Positions 48,256 to 59,369 of a stretch of 64,000 bases of DNA are shown here, piece after piece; the first letter of the stretch is position 1; every line of letters begins with the position of its first letter. The notes beneath the pieces are model-generated. The model had not been told where the DNA came from, made no database searches, and saw nothing but the letters and a program-made list of their open reading frames with translations. The translations under genes were made by a program, and so were the position numbers. This stretch comes from Cornus controversa. Lineage: Eukaryota > Streptophyta > Magnoliopsida > Cornales > Cornaceae. The stretch is from assembly GCA_026545225.1 (NCBI GenBank), contig CM048851.1, positions 35,673,956-35,737,955 on the forward strand. Direction: 5' to 3'.

Positions 48256-48619
48256 TAATGAAGCACAAATCCACCCCTGGACTAGTCAAAAGTCAACTTG
48301 TAAAAAGACAAACAAAGGGTAATTGAAAGGGCACCAGCTCGGTGTCGGTCGACTACGCTCCGACAATAAGTCAGAAATCAAAAGGGCTTTGAAAGTTGTA
48401 AAGGAACTCAGAGGATATTAATTGCGTACCTAGTACATGGACCGTCTCTGTATTTATAGTAGTCAAATGGGGACTTGTCCCATAGGAGACTGACTCTTCA
48501 ATTTTTCAGACTTATCTGGAGAGAGAAAAGTCCTGGTCAAAGTATCATTTTTATCCACGTCACGTCAATCTCAATTTTCATATTCATACGTGTCACAATT
48601 TGAGTCAAATACTTTATCA
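48256..48619 (-). repeat. 3' LTR of the Gypsy-type element
   Basis: 364 bp, aligned end to end with 53282-53647. A closely related LTR lies at 39124-39491. Confidence 0.88.
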
Positions 48620-48927
48620 GATGCCCCTTGTTCATGAGGGTTGCTCGTCGGCCCTTAGGAACACCATGGATGGCCTCCCGAACTGTAAAAATGGATCTTT
48701 TGACCCAAAAAAAAATTCGTTGGTCTCTTAGCTCGACCTGTGGGCTCAAATCTGGGCCAGCCATTGAGCTGAATTGGACCTCAGCTTTATCAATCATGTA
48801 CTTGCTGTCTGAATGGACTCCACTCACCTTTGATTTTAGTCGCCAAAACTATATATGCAAGCCTTTTTTTTTCTTCTCTCTTCTCCTTTTTCCTTTGTTT
48901 TTTGCTTTTTACTTTTGAGGGGTGGCC

Positions 48928-49190
48928 TTGGCCGCCCTTGAGGGGGGGTCTTGGCTACCCTTCATGGGGGGCTTGGCCGCCCTTCATGGGGGGCTTAGCC
49001 ACTTTTCATGGGGGTCCTTGGATGCCCTTCATGGGAGGCCTTGGACGACCTTCATGGGAGCTTTGGCCACTCTTCATGGAGGGCTTTGGATGCCATTCAC
49101 CACTCTTCATGGGGGGCTTTGGATGCCTTTCGTGGAGGACCTTGGCCACTCTTCATGGGGGGCTTTGGACGCCCTTCATGGGAGCCTTGG
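48928..49190. repeat. Minisatellite of 22-23-bp GC-rich units
   Basis: About twelve units of the form TTGGCCGCCCTTCATGGGG plus GGC lie in the 3' non-coding part of the Gypsy-type element. One unit is enlarged. The open frames across this block on the plus strand (repeats of SWG/MGG) come from the repeat and face away from gag. Confidence 0.85.
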
Positions 49191-49559
49191 CCAGTGCCTC
49201 TTTTGCAAGCTTTGCAACCATTGTCTTTATAACCATTGGAATTCATACGTTGGAGTTTTTTTTTTTTAAAACGTTACTTTGTAGCCATTGGCCCTTCAGG
49301 TTATAGAAACGAACTCCTGTTCTAAGAAATTTCGCTGACCTTCCATCTTGGCCCATGAAATTTGAACCCAAACCTGTTAAGCTCCTGGGCTGGCCATTGG
49401 GTACTGGTTCGAGTCAAGCCTAGTGGCCGAACTTGGCCAGCCTTTAGGGGCCGGCCTACTTTTTGTGAGACTTCTCTTTCTGAGGTGTCCTCTAGTTCCT
49501 AAGAAAAAACCTTTATGGCATAATCCTGCAAAAGAACTTACGCAATGAACTCACTTTAC

Positions 49560-50195
49560 TATTAGGTAAAATTCTTTTAGGCGGGATGTGCCCTATAGGG
49601 TCAACTGACCATGTTCTTAGAATTTACTTATTCCGTTTTTTTATTAAAGATTCCATTTAGAGGCATCCCTCTGTGGGGTTCTTTGACAATATTTTCAGGA
49701 TTAATTTACCACACCTTTAAGGGCCCTCTTTAATGGTGTACCCCCATGGGGTTGTTTTAACAATGTTCTTAGAATTAATTCATCTCACCTTTTTCATTAA
49801 AAGCCCTCTGTTAGAGGTGTATCCCTGTAAGACTGTGCCCCGTAAAACTGTTTGACAATGTTCTTAGAATTAATTTATCCCACCCTTTTCATTAAAGACC
49901 CTCTATTAGAGGTGTGTCCTTATACGGCTGCGCCCCCGTAAGACTGTTTGATGATGTTCTCGGAATTAATTCATCCCACTTTTTTTATTAAAGGCTTTCT
50001 GTTAGAGGTATGTCCTCGTAGGGCTGTTTGACAATGTTCTCTGAATTAATTCATCTCGCCTTTTCATTAAAGGCCCTCTGTTAGAGGTGTGTCCCCGTAG
50101 GGCTATTTGACAATGTTCTCGAAATTAATTCATCCCACTTTTTTCATTAAAAGCCCTCTGTTAGATGTGTGTCCCCCATGGAGTTGTTTGTTCAC
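49560..50195. repeat. Tandem repeat of ~80-bp units
   Basis: Seven to eight degenerate units share ATTAAAGGCCCTCTGTTAGA, GGTGTGTCCCCGTAGGGCTG, TTTGACAATGTTCTCGGAAT and TAATTCATCCCACTTTTTTC. Located in the 3' half of the Gypsy-type element, where Tat-lineage elements often hold tandem repeats. Confidence 0.85.
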
Positions 50196-50704
50196 TTTTT
50201 GTTTTAATTATAATAACATATTTTGAAACAAAAATGACTACTATTGATATTTTAGTAACAAATAGAGAGTTATTTGAGAAAAACCTCAGAGCTATCGTCC
50301 TAAGGCTCGATACTAAACTAAGTTTCAACTGAAACTATTAAAGTAAATGCAACTTTTAAAAGAAAGTCTTACTGGTGGCATTTTCTCAGATGCTTAGCAT
50401 TCCAAAGATCGGCCAACTGCTTCCCTTCCGATATCTCCAATCAATATGCCCCCTGTCATTGAGTTTAGATAACCCTGTACGGGTCCTCCCATTTAGGAGC
50501 CAATTTTTTGGTGTCTGGAGGTTTGGTTGTCTGAGTTACTTCACAAACGACTAGATCTCTAGGTTGAAAACTCGTCATTCAGGTTGAAAACTCGTATGCT
50601 TGGCTCGATCGCTGTAGTACTAAGATATAGCTCGCTGATACACCGTCACCCATAGTCAGACCTGTTCTATTCCTTATTTTTGACTTCTAGGCCCTCTACA
50701 TTTA

Positions 50705-50916
50705 GGCCATGTTTGGATTGGCTTTTGGAAAGCGTCTTTCGACTTTTCAAGCTCAAAAGCCATTTTGGAAAGTATTTGGATTAGTAAAGCGAAAGAACTT
50801 CGGAATCCAAAAAGAGCGTTTAAAGGAAGCTAGCGAGTACCAACTTCCTGATTTAGCTTCTGCTTCTCTTTTTCTTCTGCGTAAAAGCTGAAGCAAAAGC
50901 TCTGCCAAACAGGGAC
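50705..50916. mobile_element. Tourist-type MITE nested in the Gypsy-type element
   Basis: Left end GGCCATGTTTGG and complemented right end GTCCCTGTTTGG are flanked by TTA (50702-50704, 50917-50919). Very similar along its length to 62281-62495 (TTTAGCTTCTGCTTCTCTTT and AGCAAAAGCTCTGCCAAACA are shared). It inserted after the LTR element. Confidence 0.75.
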
Positions 50917-51137
50917 TTAATGTTTCTCATCTTTTTCTCTTTCAGGGAAGTGGCGTAGCATTCTCATGCAATGGCTTGATCTCTCCTTAGCTCCCCAACT
51001 CCATGGTCAGTAGGGAACTATACGAGGAGAAGGTAAGTGGAGGTAACTGCCTTTATGACATTCAACGTAGCTCTTCCCATGATGACAATGTAGGTAGTTA
51101 GGCAGTCTACAACAAAGAAGGTTACCATCTTAGTGAC

Positions 51138-51420
51138 TTACTTTGGACTTGTACCAACAGTGACTAGAAGGTCAATGATATCGAGTGGAAAAAGTTTTTC
51201 TCCAGAGAACCCAACAAGTGGAGATTTAGTGGGCTTGAGTCTCTCTCTACCAATCCTCATCTGGTCAAAGGCTCCTACAAACAGGATGTCAGCAGAACTG
51301 CCATTGCCAATTAGTCCTCGTCTAATTGTGAACTTGGCGATAATCAACGTGACCACCAGGGCATCGGCAAGTGGTTGCTGGACTCCCCTCGCAATAGTCT
51401 CTGAGAAAGTGATGATCTAA
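51138..51420 (-). pseudogene. Retroviral-type aspartic protease remnant
   Basis: The frame contains RRGLIGNGSSADILF and SPLVGFSGE. In related Gypsy elements the site reads (V/I)D-N-G-S-S-A-D. Here the catalytic Asp is Gly, so the enzyme would be dead even if made. It lies directly after gag on the minus strand, the normal gag-protease order. Confidence 0.75.
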
Positions 51421-51815
51421 TCATTCAGCTGAGGGAACTTGGCCTTAAGGGGCGATTGGCTCACCTCCCCCACTTCACAAAAACTTCTGATTTTCCTCAC
51501 ATGCACCTTGCGAGCCACCTTGGATTTTCTACCACCTGCAAGTCCACCCGAGATAACTCTAGTTTCTCCCAATGGAGGATTTCTCTGAGTGTTGTTGTCT
51601 TTGCCTTTTTACGGGTGGTTCTGTACCCTCCTCTCATCTCCAATCACAAATTTACGCAGTTGGCCCCTACAAATTAGACTTTCAGTTTGCCTTTTTAAGT
51701 CGATGCATTCATCTATGTCATATCCATGATCATGGTGAAATCTACAATACTTGTCACAGGATCTTTTTGCCAGATCAGTTCTTAGTTTTGGGGGTCATGT
51801 CACTACCGGGTCATC

Positions 51816-52604
51816 TTAGATGTAGAGGAGGAATTGGTTTATCAACGTGTTTGAAGGGGTAAAATTGAATCCCTTATCTCGATGCGATGATCTATTGCTC
51901 TGCACTCGCGATGTCTTGCTATACTTGGGGTCTCTATCTTCCTCATTGGAATGTCCCCGTCTTTTTTTGTCCTCCTTTCTGTCCCCATCCCCTTTTTCCC
52001 TCCTCGCATCAAGGGCATCATCTGCGTTAATGTACTTTTGGGCCCTTATGAGTAGCTCAGACATGTTTTTTGGAGGGTGCTTGGAAATTGAGTACAAGAA
52101 TTTTAAAAGTAGCAAGCACCCCATGAATGCAGTAACTGCCAACTTGTCGTCTAGAGCATCGACCTGCAACATCTCCCTGTTAAACCAGTTGATATAGTTT
52201 CGCAATGACTCCCCCTTAATTTGTCTTATGTTAAGGAGATAAGTGGTGGGCTTTTTGTGCCTTCGAGTGGTAATAAAATTATCTACGAATAATTGGCTCA
52301 ATTCTTTGAAGGAACGTATAGATATCGGCTTCAAGCTATTAAACCATGACCGAGTAGAACCTTTTAATGCAATAAGAAAGACTCTGCATATAATTTCATC
52401 CGGTACTCTTTGGAGGTGCATCAGAGTCTTGTAAGTCTCCAGATGATCTAGCGGGTCCTTGGTCCCATTAAAGCTTTCAAGGATTGGTATCTTGAACTTG
52501 TTGGGCAAAGGGCAGTTCATTACCCCAGCGAAGAATGGGAGGTTGGTTTGCTGAACCAGATCTTCCACTGTAGTAGGGCATTTCCCCTTCATAGCGTGGG
52601 TCAT
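51816..52604 (-). CDS. Gypsy-type gag protein (retrotransposon capsid)
   Basis: 262 residues in one open frame. Conserved Retrotrans_gag features are FNGTKDPLDHLETYKTLM, FLIALKGSTRSWFNSL, SIRSFKELSQLFVDNF and RQIKGESLRNYINWFNREM, then a charged Lys/Arg/Asp-rich tail (about residues 205-240). The capsid would package element RNA. The frame is open upstream of the chosen Met but interrupted by a stop shortly before it, and no zinc knuckle is seen in frame, so the protein is probably truncated at the N- and C-terminus compared with an active gag. It is much better preserved than the copy at 37384-38361. Confidence 0.75.
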   Translation of the reverse strand: MTHAMKGKCPTTVEDLVQQTNLPFFAGVMNCPLPNKFKIPILESFNGTKDPLDHLETYKTLMHLQRVPDEIICRVFLIALKGSTRSWFNSLKPISIRSFKELSQLFVDNFITTRRHKKPTTYLLNIRQIKGESLRNYINWFNREMLQVDALDDKLAVTAFMGCLLLLKFLYSISKHPPKNMSELLIRAQKYINADDALDARREKGDGDRKEDKKRRGHSNEEDRDPKYSKTSRVQSNRSSHRDKGFNFTPSNTLINQFLLYI

Positions 52605-53261
52605 GCTCTCTACCTTGGCTCTGAAGTGCTACATCTCTATATCATAATAGGAAGAGTCTCCATAAGTACGAGCCCTAAACCCCGATTCCCCCTGGGCACG
52701 AGCTCTCTCTAGTGGGACTAGGTTAGTTAAATTTGTCCCTTCTCGATCGCTTCTCACTCAGCTCTGGGCCGCGTCATCTACCGGGATTATACTATCTCGC
52801 CCTGTGTGATCCCCTTTTAGATCAACCGGCTTGAGGTGACTCTATGATAGCACTGTTTCTACAGGAGGAACGCGCTGCAGGATTGTCGCATTTTGCTAAA
52901 GTACCTAGGTCAAACTCTGATTTAAGTTCTGAACATGGTATTCCAATACTGTGACTCGCTCCTAGTCATTTGGGATTATGGGGAGTGCCCCAAAGAAGTC
53001 TCCTTGACCAGGGAGCTGTATGTTTTTTTCTCTTGCTATCAGTAAGTTGTGACTGGGAAGGTTTGGGGCTACATGTAGATCTTGTCCGGCTGGATGGTTA
53101 TGGCCAGCAAGAGTGTTTTGTCTAGCAGGAAAATTATGGCCGATATGAGGGTCCTGCGCGGCTGGAGGATTGTGGCCGACAGGAGGGTCCTTCGCGGTAA
53201 TATCTAGTCCAAATCATAGGTGCATCATGCTTCGTAAGTACTTTGGGTAGGATAGTCAAGT

Positions 53262-53280
53262 TTTCCACAGACGGCGCCAA
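53262..53280 (-). other. Primer binding site of the Gypsy-type element
   Basis: TTGGCGCCGTCTGTGGAA read on the minus strand starts 1 bp from the 5' LTR. TGGCGCCGTC complements the 3' end of plant tRNA-Asp. Confidence 0.75.
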
Positions 53281-53281
53281 A

Positions 53282-53647
53282 TAATGAAGCACAAATCTAT
53301 CCCTGAATTGGTCAAACATCAATTTGTAAAAAAACAAACAAAGGGTAATCGAAAGGGCACCAGCTCGATGCCGGCTGACTATGCTCTGACGATTAACTCA
53401 AAAATCGGAAGGGCTTTGAAAGCTGTAAAGGAACTCATAGGGTATTAATTGCATACCTGATACATGGACCATTTCTGTATCTATAGTAGTCAAATGGGAA
53501 CATGTTCCAGTAGGAGACTGACTCTTCAATTCCCCAAACTTATCTAGAGAGAGAAAAGTCCTGGTCAAAGTATCATTTTTATCTACGTCACGTCAGTCTC
53601 AACTTTCATATTCATACGTGTCACAATTTGAGTCAAATATTTTATCA
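53282..53647 (-). repeat. 5' LTR of the Gypsy-type element
   Basis: 366 bp, partner of 48256-48619, with mostly C/T and G/A differences from it, as expected of methylated DNA. Confidence 0.88.
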
Positions 53648-53652
53648 TATAT

Positions 53653-54090
53653 TAACGATCATATTATCAGGTATGTCAACAAAAAATGCAAGCAGTATTG
53701 TGTTTGTGTATCACTATTTAAGGAGGAAAATTATTCCTTGGCAAAAAGTTATATATATGTTGGGCTTGTTAGCTACATATGTAATTTTGTCACAACTGAT
53801 ATAATTAATTGTTAATAGTTATATTAAATTATTAATCATATACATATATATATATATATATATATGACAAACTCATCTTACTCATTACAAAAAAAAAAAA
53901 AGTTATTTGTGAACAGAAATTTAATGGCATGGGGGATTTTGTAAACAAGTTTGATGGTTTAGTGGTTAATTGTTAAAATAGTAGTTAAGGAGAGTTTCTT
54001 GAGAGAGAAAATAGTACAGAGGGTTTTTTTTTAAAAAAATTTAGAAATCACATAAAAGACAAATTGGGTGTCTTGAATTTTGAAAGGACA
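53653..54090. other. Intergenic DNA, nothing recognised
   Basis: AT-rich DNA with (TA)n at about 53839-53864. No gene. Confidence 0.4.
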
Positions 54091-55313
54091 ATACTTACCT
54101 ATTCACCAGTGAGTAGGTAAGCTCTACTAACTGCTGTTGATGAAGTCTAATAAAAAAAATACGTCAGCTTTAATTAGTGAACCAAGAAAGTAATAAATTG
54201 TTCTGGATTGACCTGATTTTATTGGATAATTGACGCTCTACTTTCCTTATCTCTTTCATCCCTTCCCACATTCACGACCTCTCTTCCCAATCCATTGTGT
54301 TCTTCTTCCTCCTCTCATGACCCTCCATGTGCAAGCCTCTCCCCCTCCATGTGCCTCCATGTGCAAGCCTAATCACTCAAAAGGCAGAGTTGTACGGAGA
54401 TTAATAGAAATTGAACAACTCTCACATACTCGCTGAACACTCTTGTACAGGATTGACATGCTATTTGGTTAGGCAAAGAAAAAGAAAGGTACAATATTTT
54501 TTTCTCTCCACATTTTGGTTCATTTAAAAGAGAAAGAAAAACAATAAAATGAAATGATTAGGAATTTAGGAGGGATATGAGTCCTAAAAAACTTGTCACG
54601 TTAAAAATTCCAAACAAAATACACCTAAAAGAAAACGTCGGTGAGTTCTATCTATTTCCTTATCTCTCACCTAATGTTGCATAACTAAACTGATGAAAAA
54701 TTTCAAACTTCACTTCTTTCATCTCTTCTCCATTCGCTCTTTATGTTCACCTATTCTACTTTTTTGTTTAAAAAAATCATCAAGAAATAAACAGAAAATG
54801 TGATATTCCTATTCCTATTCGCTATAGATCAGAAATCTCAATGTTATTCAGTTTCTATTAATCTTTGTAAAGCTGTGCATATGGAGTGATTAAGCTTCTC
54901 GAAGGTGAGAGGAGGAAGAAAAATGGATTGGGGAGAGATGGCATGAATACACTCAGCCTATTGAGTGATTAAGCATCTCATAGAGGTTAAGAGAAAGAAG
55001 AACAATGGATTAGGGAGAGACAACGTGAATACAACTCTGCCTATTGAGTGATCAAGCTTCTCATAGAAGGTGAGAGGAGGAAGAACAATGGATTGGGGAG
55101 AAAGAGAGAAACACGTGAATGTGGGAAGGGGTTAAAGAGAGAAGGAAAGCAGAACCTCAATTACCCAAGGAAACCAGGTCGATCCCCAAAAAATTATTAC
55201 TTTTTTTGGTTGAGTAATTAAAGCTGATGTGTTCCTTTTTTACTAGACCACATTAGCAATTAATAGAGCTTACTTACTCACTGATGAATAGATAAGTATT
55301 ATATGAAAATAAT
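54091..55313. mobile_element. Long-terminal-inverted-repeat element with internal triplication
   Basis: About 230 bp at each end are inverted copies: AATACTTACCTATTCACCAG from the left and AATACTTATCTATTCATCAG complemented from the right, continuing through GTAAGCTCTA and CCCTTCCCACATTCACG to AATCCATTG. Before the right arm a ~65-70-bp unit (GAGTGATTAAGC..CTC, GTGAGAGGAGGAAGAA, AATGGATTGGGGAGA) occurs three times (about 54893-55100), the last merging into the arm. No transposase. Target duplication unclear. Confidence 0.7.
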
Positions 55314-55559
55314 TTACTTGAAGGTGAAGTTCATAATTCTTAACAGAGACATCATTCACCTCTAGCTTTCTTCAACTAGATTGGCCCAAATAAATAATTG
55401 ATGTGGACCATACGAATTCCCCACTCCTTAAATTGATTCATTTCGTGAGATAACCATGTCATCTTTGGTTGCTTTTGTTAACATACCAGAGGACAAATTG
55501 ATATGCTCCTTCAGTTTCCCTCTAATTCTTTTATAAGAATATAAAGTAAACATCAAAGT

Positions 55560-55775
55560 CAATGCAAGTAAGGCAAATTTCACATATTTTACCCTATTTC
55601 AAATATAATGTGATATTATAATGTAAGAGCAAAATTGTCTTTTTACATTAAAAATTTATTCCGATCACCGAAAAATGAATTTAGGAGAGGTGAAAGAAAT
55701 AATAGTCAAACGGTCTCTCCGAGTGTAATTTGACCAAACCTCAGGAAAGGTTAGTGAATTTAACCCTAAAAAATT
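55560..55775. mobile_element. Mutator-type end fragment
   Basis: Ends GTAATTTGACCAAACCTCAG, then GAAAGGTTAGTGAATTTAAC. Matches the right ends at 7620 and 48190. The other end is not seen. Confidence 0.5.
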
Positions 55776-55835
55776 AGCACCAACTTTCCTTTTTAATGAC
55801 AAATGTAAAATGAGTACCATTTACAAGAACTTAAG

Positions 55836-56173
55836 TAGGGATGTCAACGAGACGAGACACCCAATTTTAAAACATACAATGCAAACTTAATCGAATTCAT
55901 GATAAACTTTGTAAAAAAAAAAATGAGCTATAAATAAATACTTAAAAATGATAATAACAAAAATGTAGTTAAAATTTAAATTATCATAAAAAATGAAGAA
56001 AAAATAAAAATTATAACTAATAAAAGAATATTTATTTATATATTTATTATTAATCGAGGAGGGTTCGGAGCTTGGCGAGTTTTAAACTCTTTTTTCAAAC
56101 TCGTCCCTAACTCAATTAATATGATCTCAAACCTACCCTATTAGTGGTGGAACAAATTAAATTGACATCCCCA
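55836..56173. mobile_element. hAT-like MITE with exact 8-bp target duplication
   Basis: Begins TAGGGATGTCAACGAGACG and ends TTGACATCCCCA. It is flanked by exact AACTTAAG (55828-55835 and 56174-56181). 338 bp, AT-rich centre, no coding. Confidence 0.85.
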
Positions 56174-56419
56174 AACTTAAGGTTCAAGTTATCTGTACGC
56201 AACAAAAGGATGGATGGAATATATATTACACATACGGTTGACCCAAAATATTTCAAATATTTTGTAAATATTCTGAAAATCTATATTTATTGCAGCACTT
56301 TTTGTTTTAAGGTTCATATATATAAACTTCTAGTCAATATTAGTGATACTGAAAAAATTAACATCATAATCAACCCATTTATTTGAGCTAGAGTAATTAT
56401 GGAATGCCTAATTAATATT

Positions 56420-58568
56420 AGGGAGTTGATATTGAGGCTCCACCAATATCCTTTAGCACCTCCACTCACATCTTTTTATATAATAAAATTACAAAAGTGT
56501 CCTTATGCTATACAACCCGTAAATTTTTATGTTTTTATTACCCTAATTTCCCTTTTATTCAATTCCAATTCTTTTTTATTTTAAAATTCTAATTTAATCA
56601 CAATGTCTCATATTCACTCCTTTTTTGTGGACTCTTTCTATTTCTTTCTTACTTTTTCTAGAAGTCCAGTTTATTTAGCTTTCTTGTTTACCTTTCTTAC
56701 GTTTTACTGTATTATTTTTTGGATTTATATTTTATTAAAAAGGAACATGAAACAAAGAATACAAGAGGAACAAAGGATAAACAAAACCAAAATACGAAAC
56801 TAAAACATTGTCATCCTAAAGAGGAAGAACAGTTATGGAAGAAACATAATTACAAAAGACAATGTAAATCTTTCACTCCCAAACAAAAGAAGTGAATATA
56901 ATAAAAAACAATCTCCTTACCGAACTTATCTTCATTCTAAAAGAAGATAGTCTAAGAGCCAATTAATCAATCATCTAAAAGAGTGAATATGCTGAAATCC
57001 ATCCCAATTGCAACAATAAAAAATATATTGCCAAATATGATTAGCAAAATAAATGAGAAGTAAAAAATATTCTATCAAAAAATATTCTAGCAAATATTAG
57101 AAAGTTTTAGTGACTTATTTTTACCTTAGTATTTATTGTATAAATTTTAGAATGCTTTTTTTATTTTCTTTAGCTAGCATGTGTCATTTGCTAGAATATT
57201 TTTTTCAATGTGCCATACACATAAAATATGTGCAGCTCTTGTAAAAACAATCTAAATGGCTTTCATTAACGTCAATTGTCTACCAAACACAATCACTAAG
57301 GATGTCTATCATCACCCAATATTTTAGCAAATCTTTCTAAAGCCCAAACATAGTCCCCTTCTTCCTCTTTTTGCATAAAGGTGAAACAAGAATAAAATGA
57401 ACTATTAAAACTTTGAACCTTTGGGTACTGTTTTATGTCATGTTTGTTCAATTACTCTTCTACCCGCAAATGCAATGTAGGCATCGGGTTCGGCAATAAT
57501 GAAAAAGAAAGGAGTTAAGTTCTCAACTCCGTTTTAATGATCTAATTTTCTTGGAAGACAAAGAAATGTGATAAAGATGAGTCCCGGTATAAAAGATATA
57601 ATATTCCATCAAATTCAATATTTTAGGATTTTATTTGTTCTTTATTCGATATATAGGACCCCTAAAAGAAAACAGGAAAATAAGAAGGAAAATTTGATTC
57701 ATTCCTTTACTAAGAGTGGCGGGATCCTTGTTTGATTTTTATCTTCCCCTTCTTAGATTAGTACGGGGCACATATATCACAAGCTCAGTGTACAATTTGA
57801 ATGAAATATATTTTTCAAATTCAAATTAATAATTGAAGGTACACAAAATTGGGGCCAGACAAAGAGATAATTGAATCTGGAAAAGTATTCTATTAGTCTA
57901 TTAGGTCATTTTGATGGACCATTCCATGCTAGATCACTCCTAGGCCACATGTCACTTTGTTAGTGACCCGCAAATTGTAGTTTATTTCACTTTGCTTAAC
58001 ATACCAAAACTAGTTGTCACCCCACCAGTAGTAGGAGATGTAAGGATTGATACATAGAATAAATTTTTATTTGATTGATAATCATGTAAAGCAGAAGAAA
58101 TTTTAGCCATTTGCATCAAGCTCAAACTTCCTTCTTGTATGTGTGCCCCTCCTCAAGCACATACTATAAGACACTCCCATAATGTCAAGCAAAGGCATCT
58201 TGTATTTATTTGTCGTGCAATACATCACAAAGAGATCGATTTTTGCTTTGCATTATATAAAGTCCTTGAAATTGCTTGAAAATTTGAATTAGTTTGTCTA
58301 AGTGAAGAAAGTAATTGTCTTGGTGGAATGCCGGTCATTGTCATCTCTTTGATAGGTATGATATCTTCTTTGAAAATGACCACAAGATGACGTGAGAGAA
58401 AAGTTGCACTTTGGCACTAACAATCCTTATAAGATACGGGCAATTAGGATATTAAAAACATAAGAATTAAAATTTGTATAAAATAAGGACACTTTTGTAA
58501 ATTTATTATATAAAAAGATATGAGTGGAGTGTCTTAGGATATTGGTGGAACACCAATATTAGTTGCCT
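56420..58568 (-). mobile_element. Mutator-like element with transposase relic
   Basis: Terminal inverted repeats of about 150 bp share CTCCACCAATATCCTTTAG / TTCCACCAATATCCTAAG and ATCTTTTTATATAATAAA.TT, ACAAAAGTGTCCTTAT. The flanks share TAATATTA, but this word is palindromic, so the exact duplication cannot be told. The inside carries a broken MULE transposase on the minus strand. Confidence 0.8.
57290..58385 (-). pseudogene. MULE transposase pseudogene
   Basis: Readable blocks on the minus strand, in the family's order: EMTMTGIPPRQLLSSLRQ and AISRTLYNAK near 58350-58250, then TTNKYKMPLLDIMGVS near 58220-58175, then FMQKEEEGDYVWALERFAKI near 57390-57320. These match the plant MULE/FAR1-like transposase pattern (tG.kPr.il..Lr, IYNa, TYKTN.Y..PLL.I.GV, the DDE-region block E.ED.Y.WALE). 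Stops and frameshifts lie between blocks and spacing is disturbed, so it is dead. Confidence 0.8.
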
Positions 58569-59369
58569 TAATATTAATGCTATATATAATAGTATGTCTT
58601 GGCAGTGGTACTGGTGACAATGGGATGGTGACACTAGTCTAAGTCACACAGAGTGAGAGAGTGCGAGAGCTAAGGTGGAAACGCAAAAATGATAAATTTT
58701 ATGTCATGTAAGAACATGTGCGAAGCACGACAGCGGTACCTATTTCAACGAATGATGTGACTTAGGTCGACAGTGTGTGAGGAAGTGGAGAGGTAATAAT
58801 TGAAGGTTGCGCTAAATTTGATTGCATATATGGTGTAAATGAAGAATGACTTTTGTAATTCCCTCGGCCTTTGGTAAATTGATTATCGATCTTTGATTCA
58901 ACAAGTGATTTTTGAAATTCAATTGGAGATCGAACTGCATTCCAATTAAACTGAATATTTTAAGTAATGCAAAATATTCTGTGTCCGCTAATGCTAAGGT
59001 AGTGTTATTATTCTCTGTTCATCCATTCATGTGTTCTTTCAAGTAATGCAAGCATAAAAAACATATATATATTCCATATAATCTAGTGTGGGATATATGG
59101 GTCAATGAAGAGCAGATATATATATATAAGTAGTGAAACCTTTATTTTTGTTCGACCATCCACTGAGTGAGAAATAAACAAAAACTCATTAATATATTCC
59201 AATCAAATCTGAGAATTACAAGCATATAACAATTTGTAAACTATAAATGTAAGTGTGTGATATATTACCAACAAGTAACATTCAACCATGCAAAATTAAA
59301 AACTATAAAAAAAAAAAAAAAATCAAACACCCAAACCAACAAAAATTTAGTACTCGTGTTAGTATATAA
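58569..59369. other. Intergenic DNA downstream of the glycine-rich protein gene
   Basis: No gene seen. 59150-59369 probably holds the 3' UTR of the minus-strand gene. A poly-A/T stretch lies at 59306-59321. Confidence 0.4.

Larger units (their letters stand above)
48256..53647 (-). mobile_element. Gypsy-type LTR retrotransposon, gag-only and non-autonomous
   Basis: LTRs at 48256-48619 and 53282-53647 are about 88% identical by eye, flanked by TATAT on both sides (48251-48255, 53648-53652). On the minus strand the LTR begins TGATAAA and ends CTTCATTA. Next to the 5' LTR, TTGGCGCCGTCTGTGG (53280-53265) is the Asp-tRNA-like primer site of Tat/Athila-type Gypsy elements. Before the 3' LTR lies the purine tract AACAAGGGGCAT. 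The inside carries gag, a protease remnant and two minisatellites, but no reverse transcriptase, RNase H or integrase. This layout, LTRs plus gag without pol, is like TR-GAG elements, which must borrow enzymes from relatives. A Tourist MITE (50705-50916) has inserted into it. Confidence 0.88.

Noticed and set aside
48830-49306. 158-residue plus-strand frame with Trp/Gly-rich repeats
   Set aside because: Produced by the 22-23-bp minisatellite; lies antisense to the retrotransposon and has no independent support.
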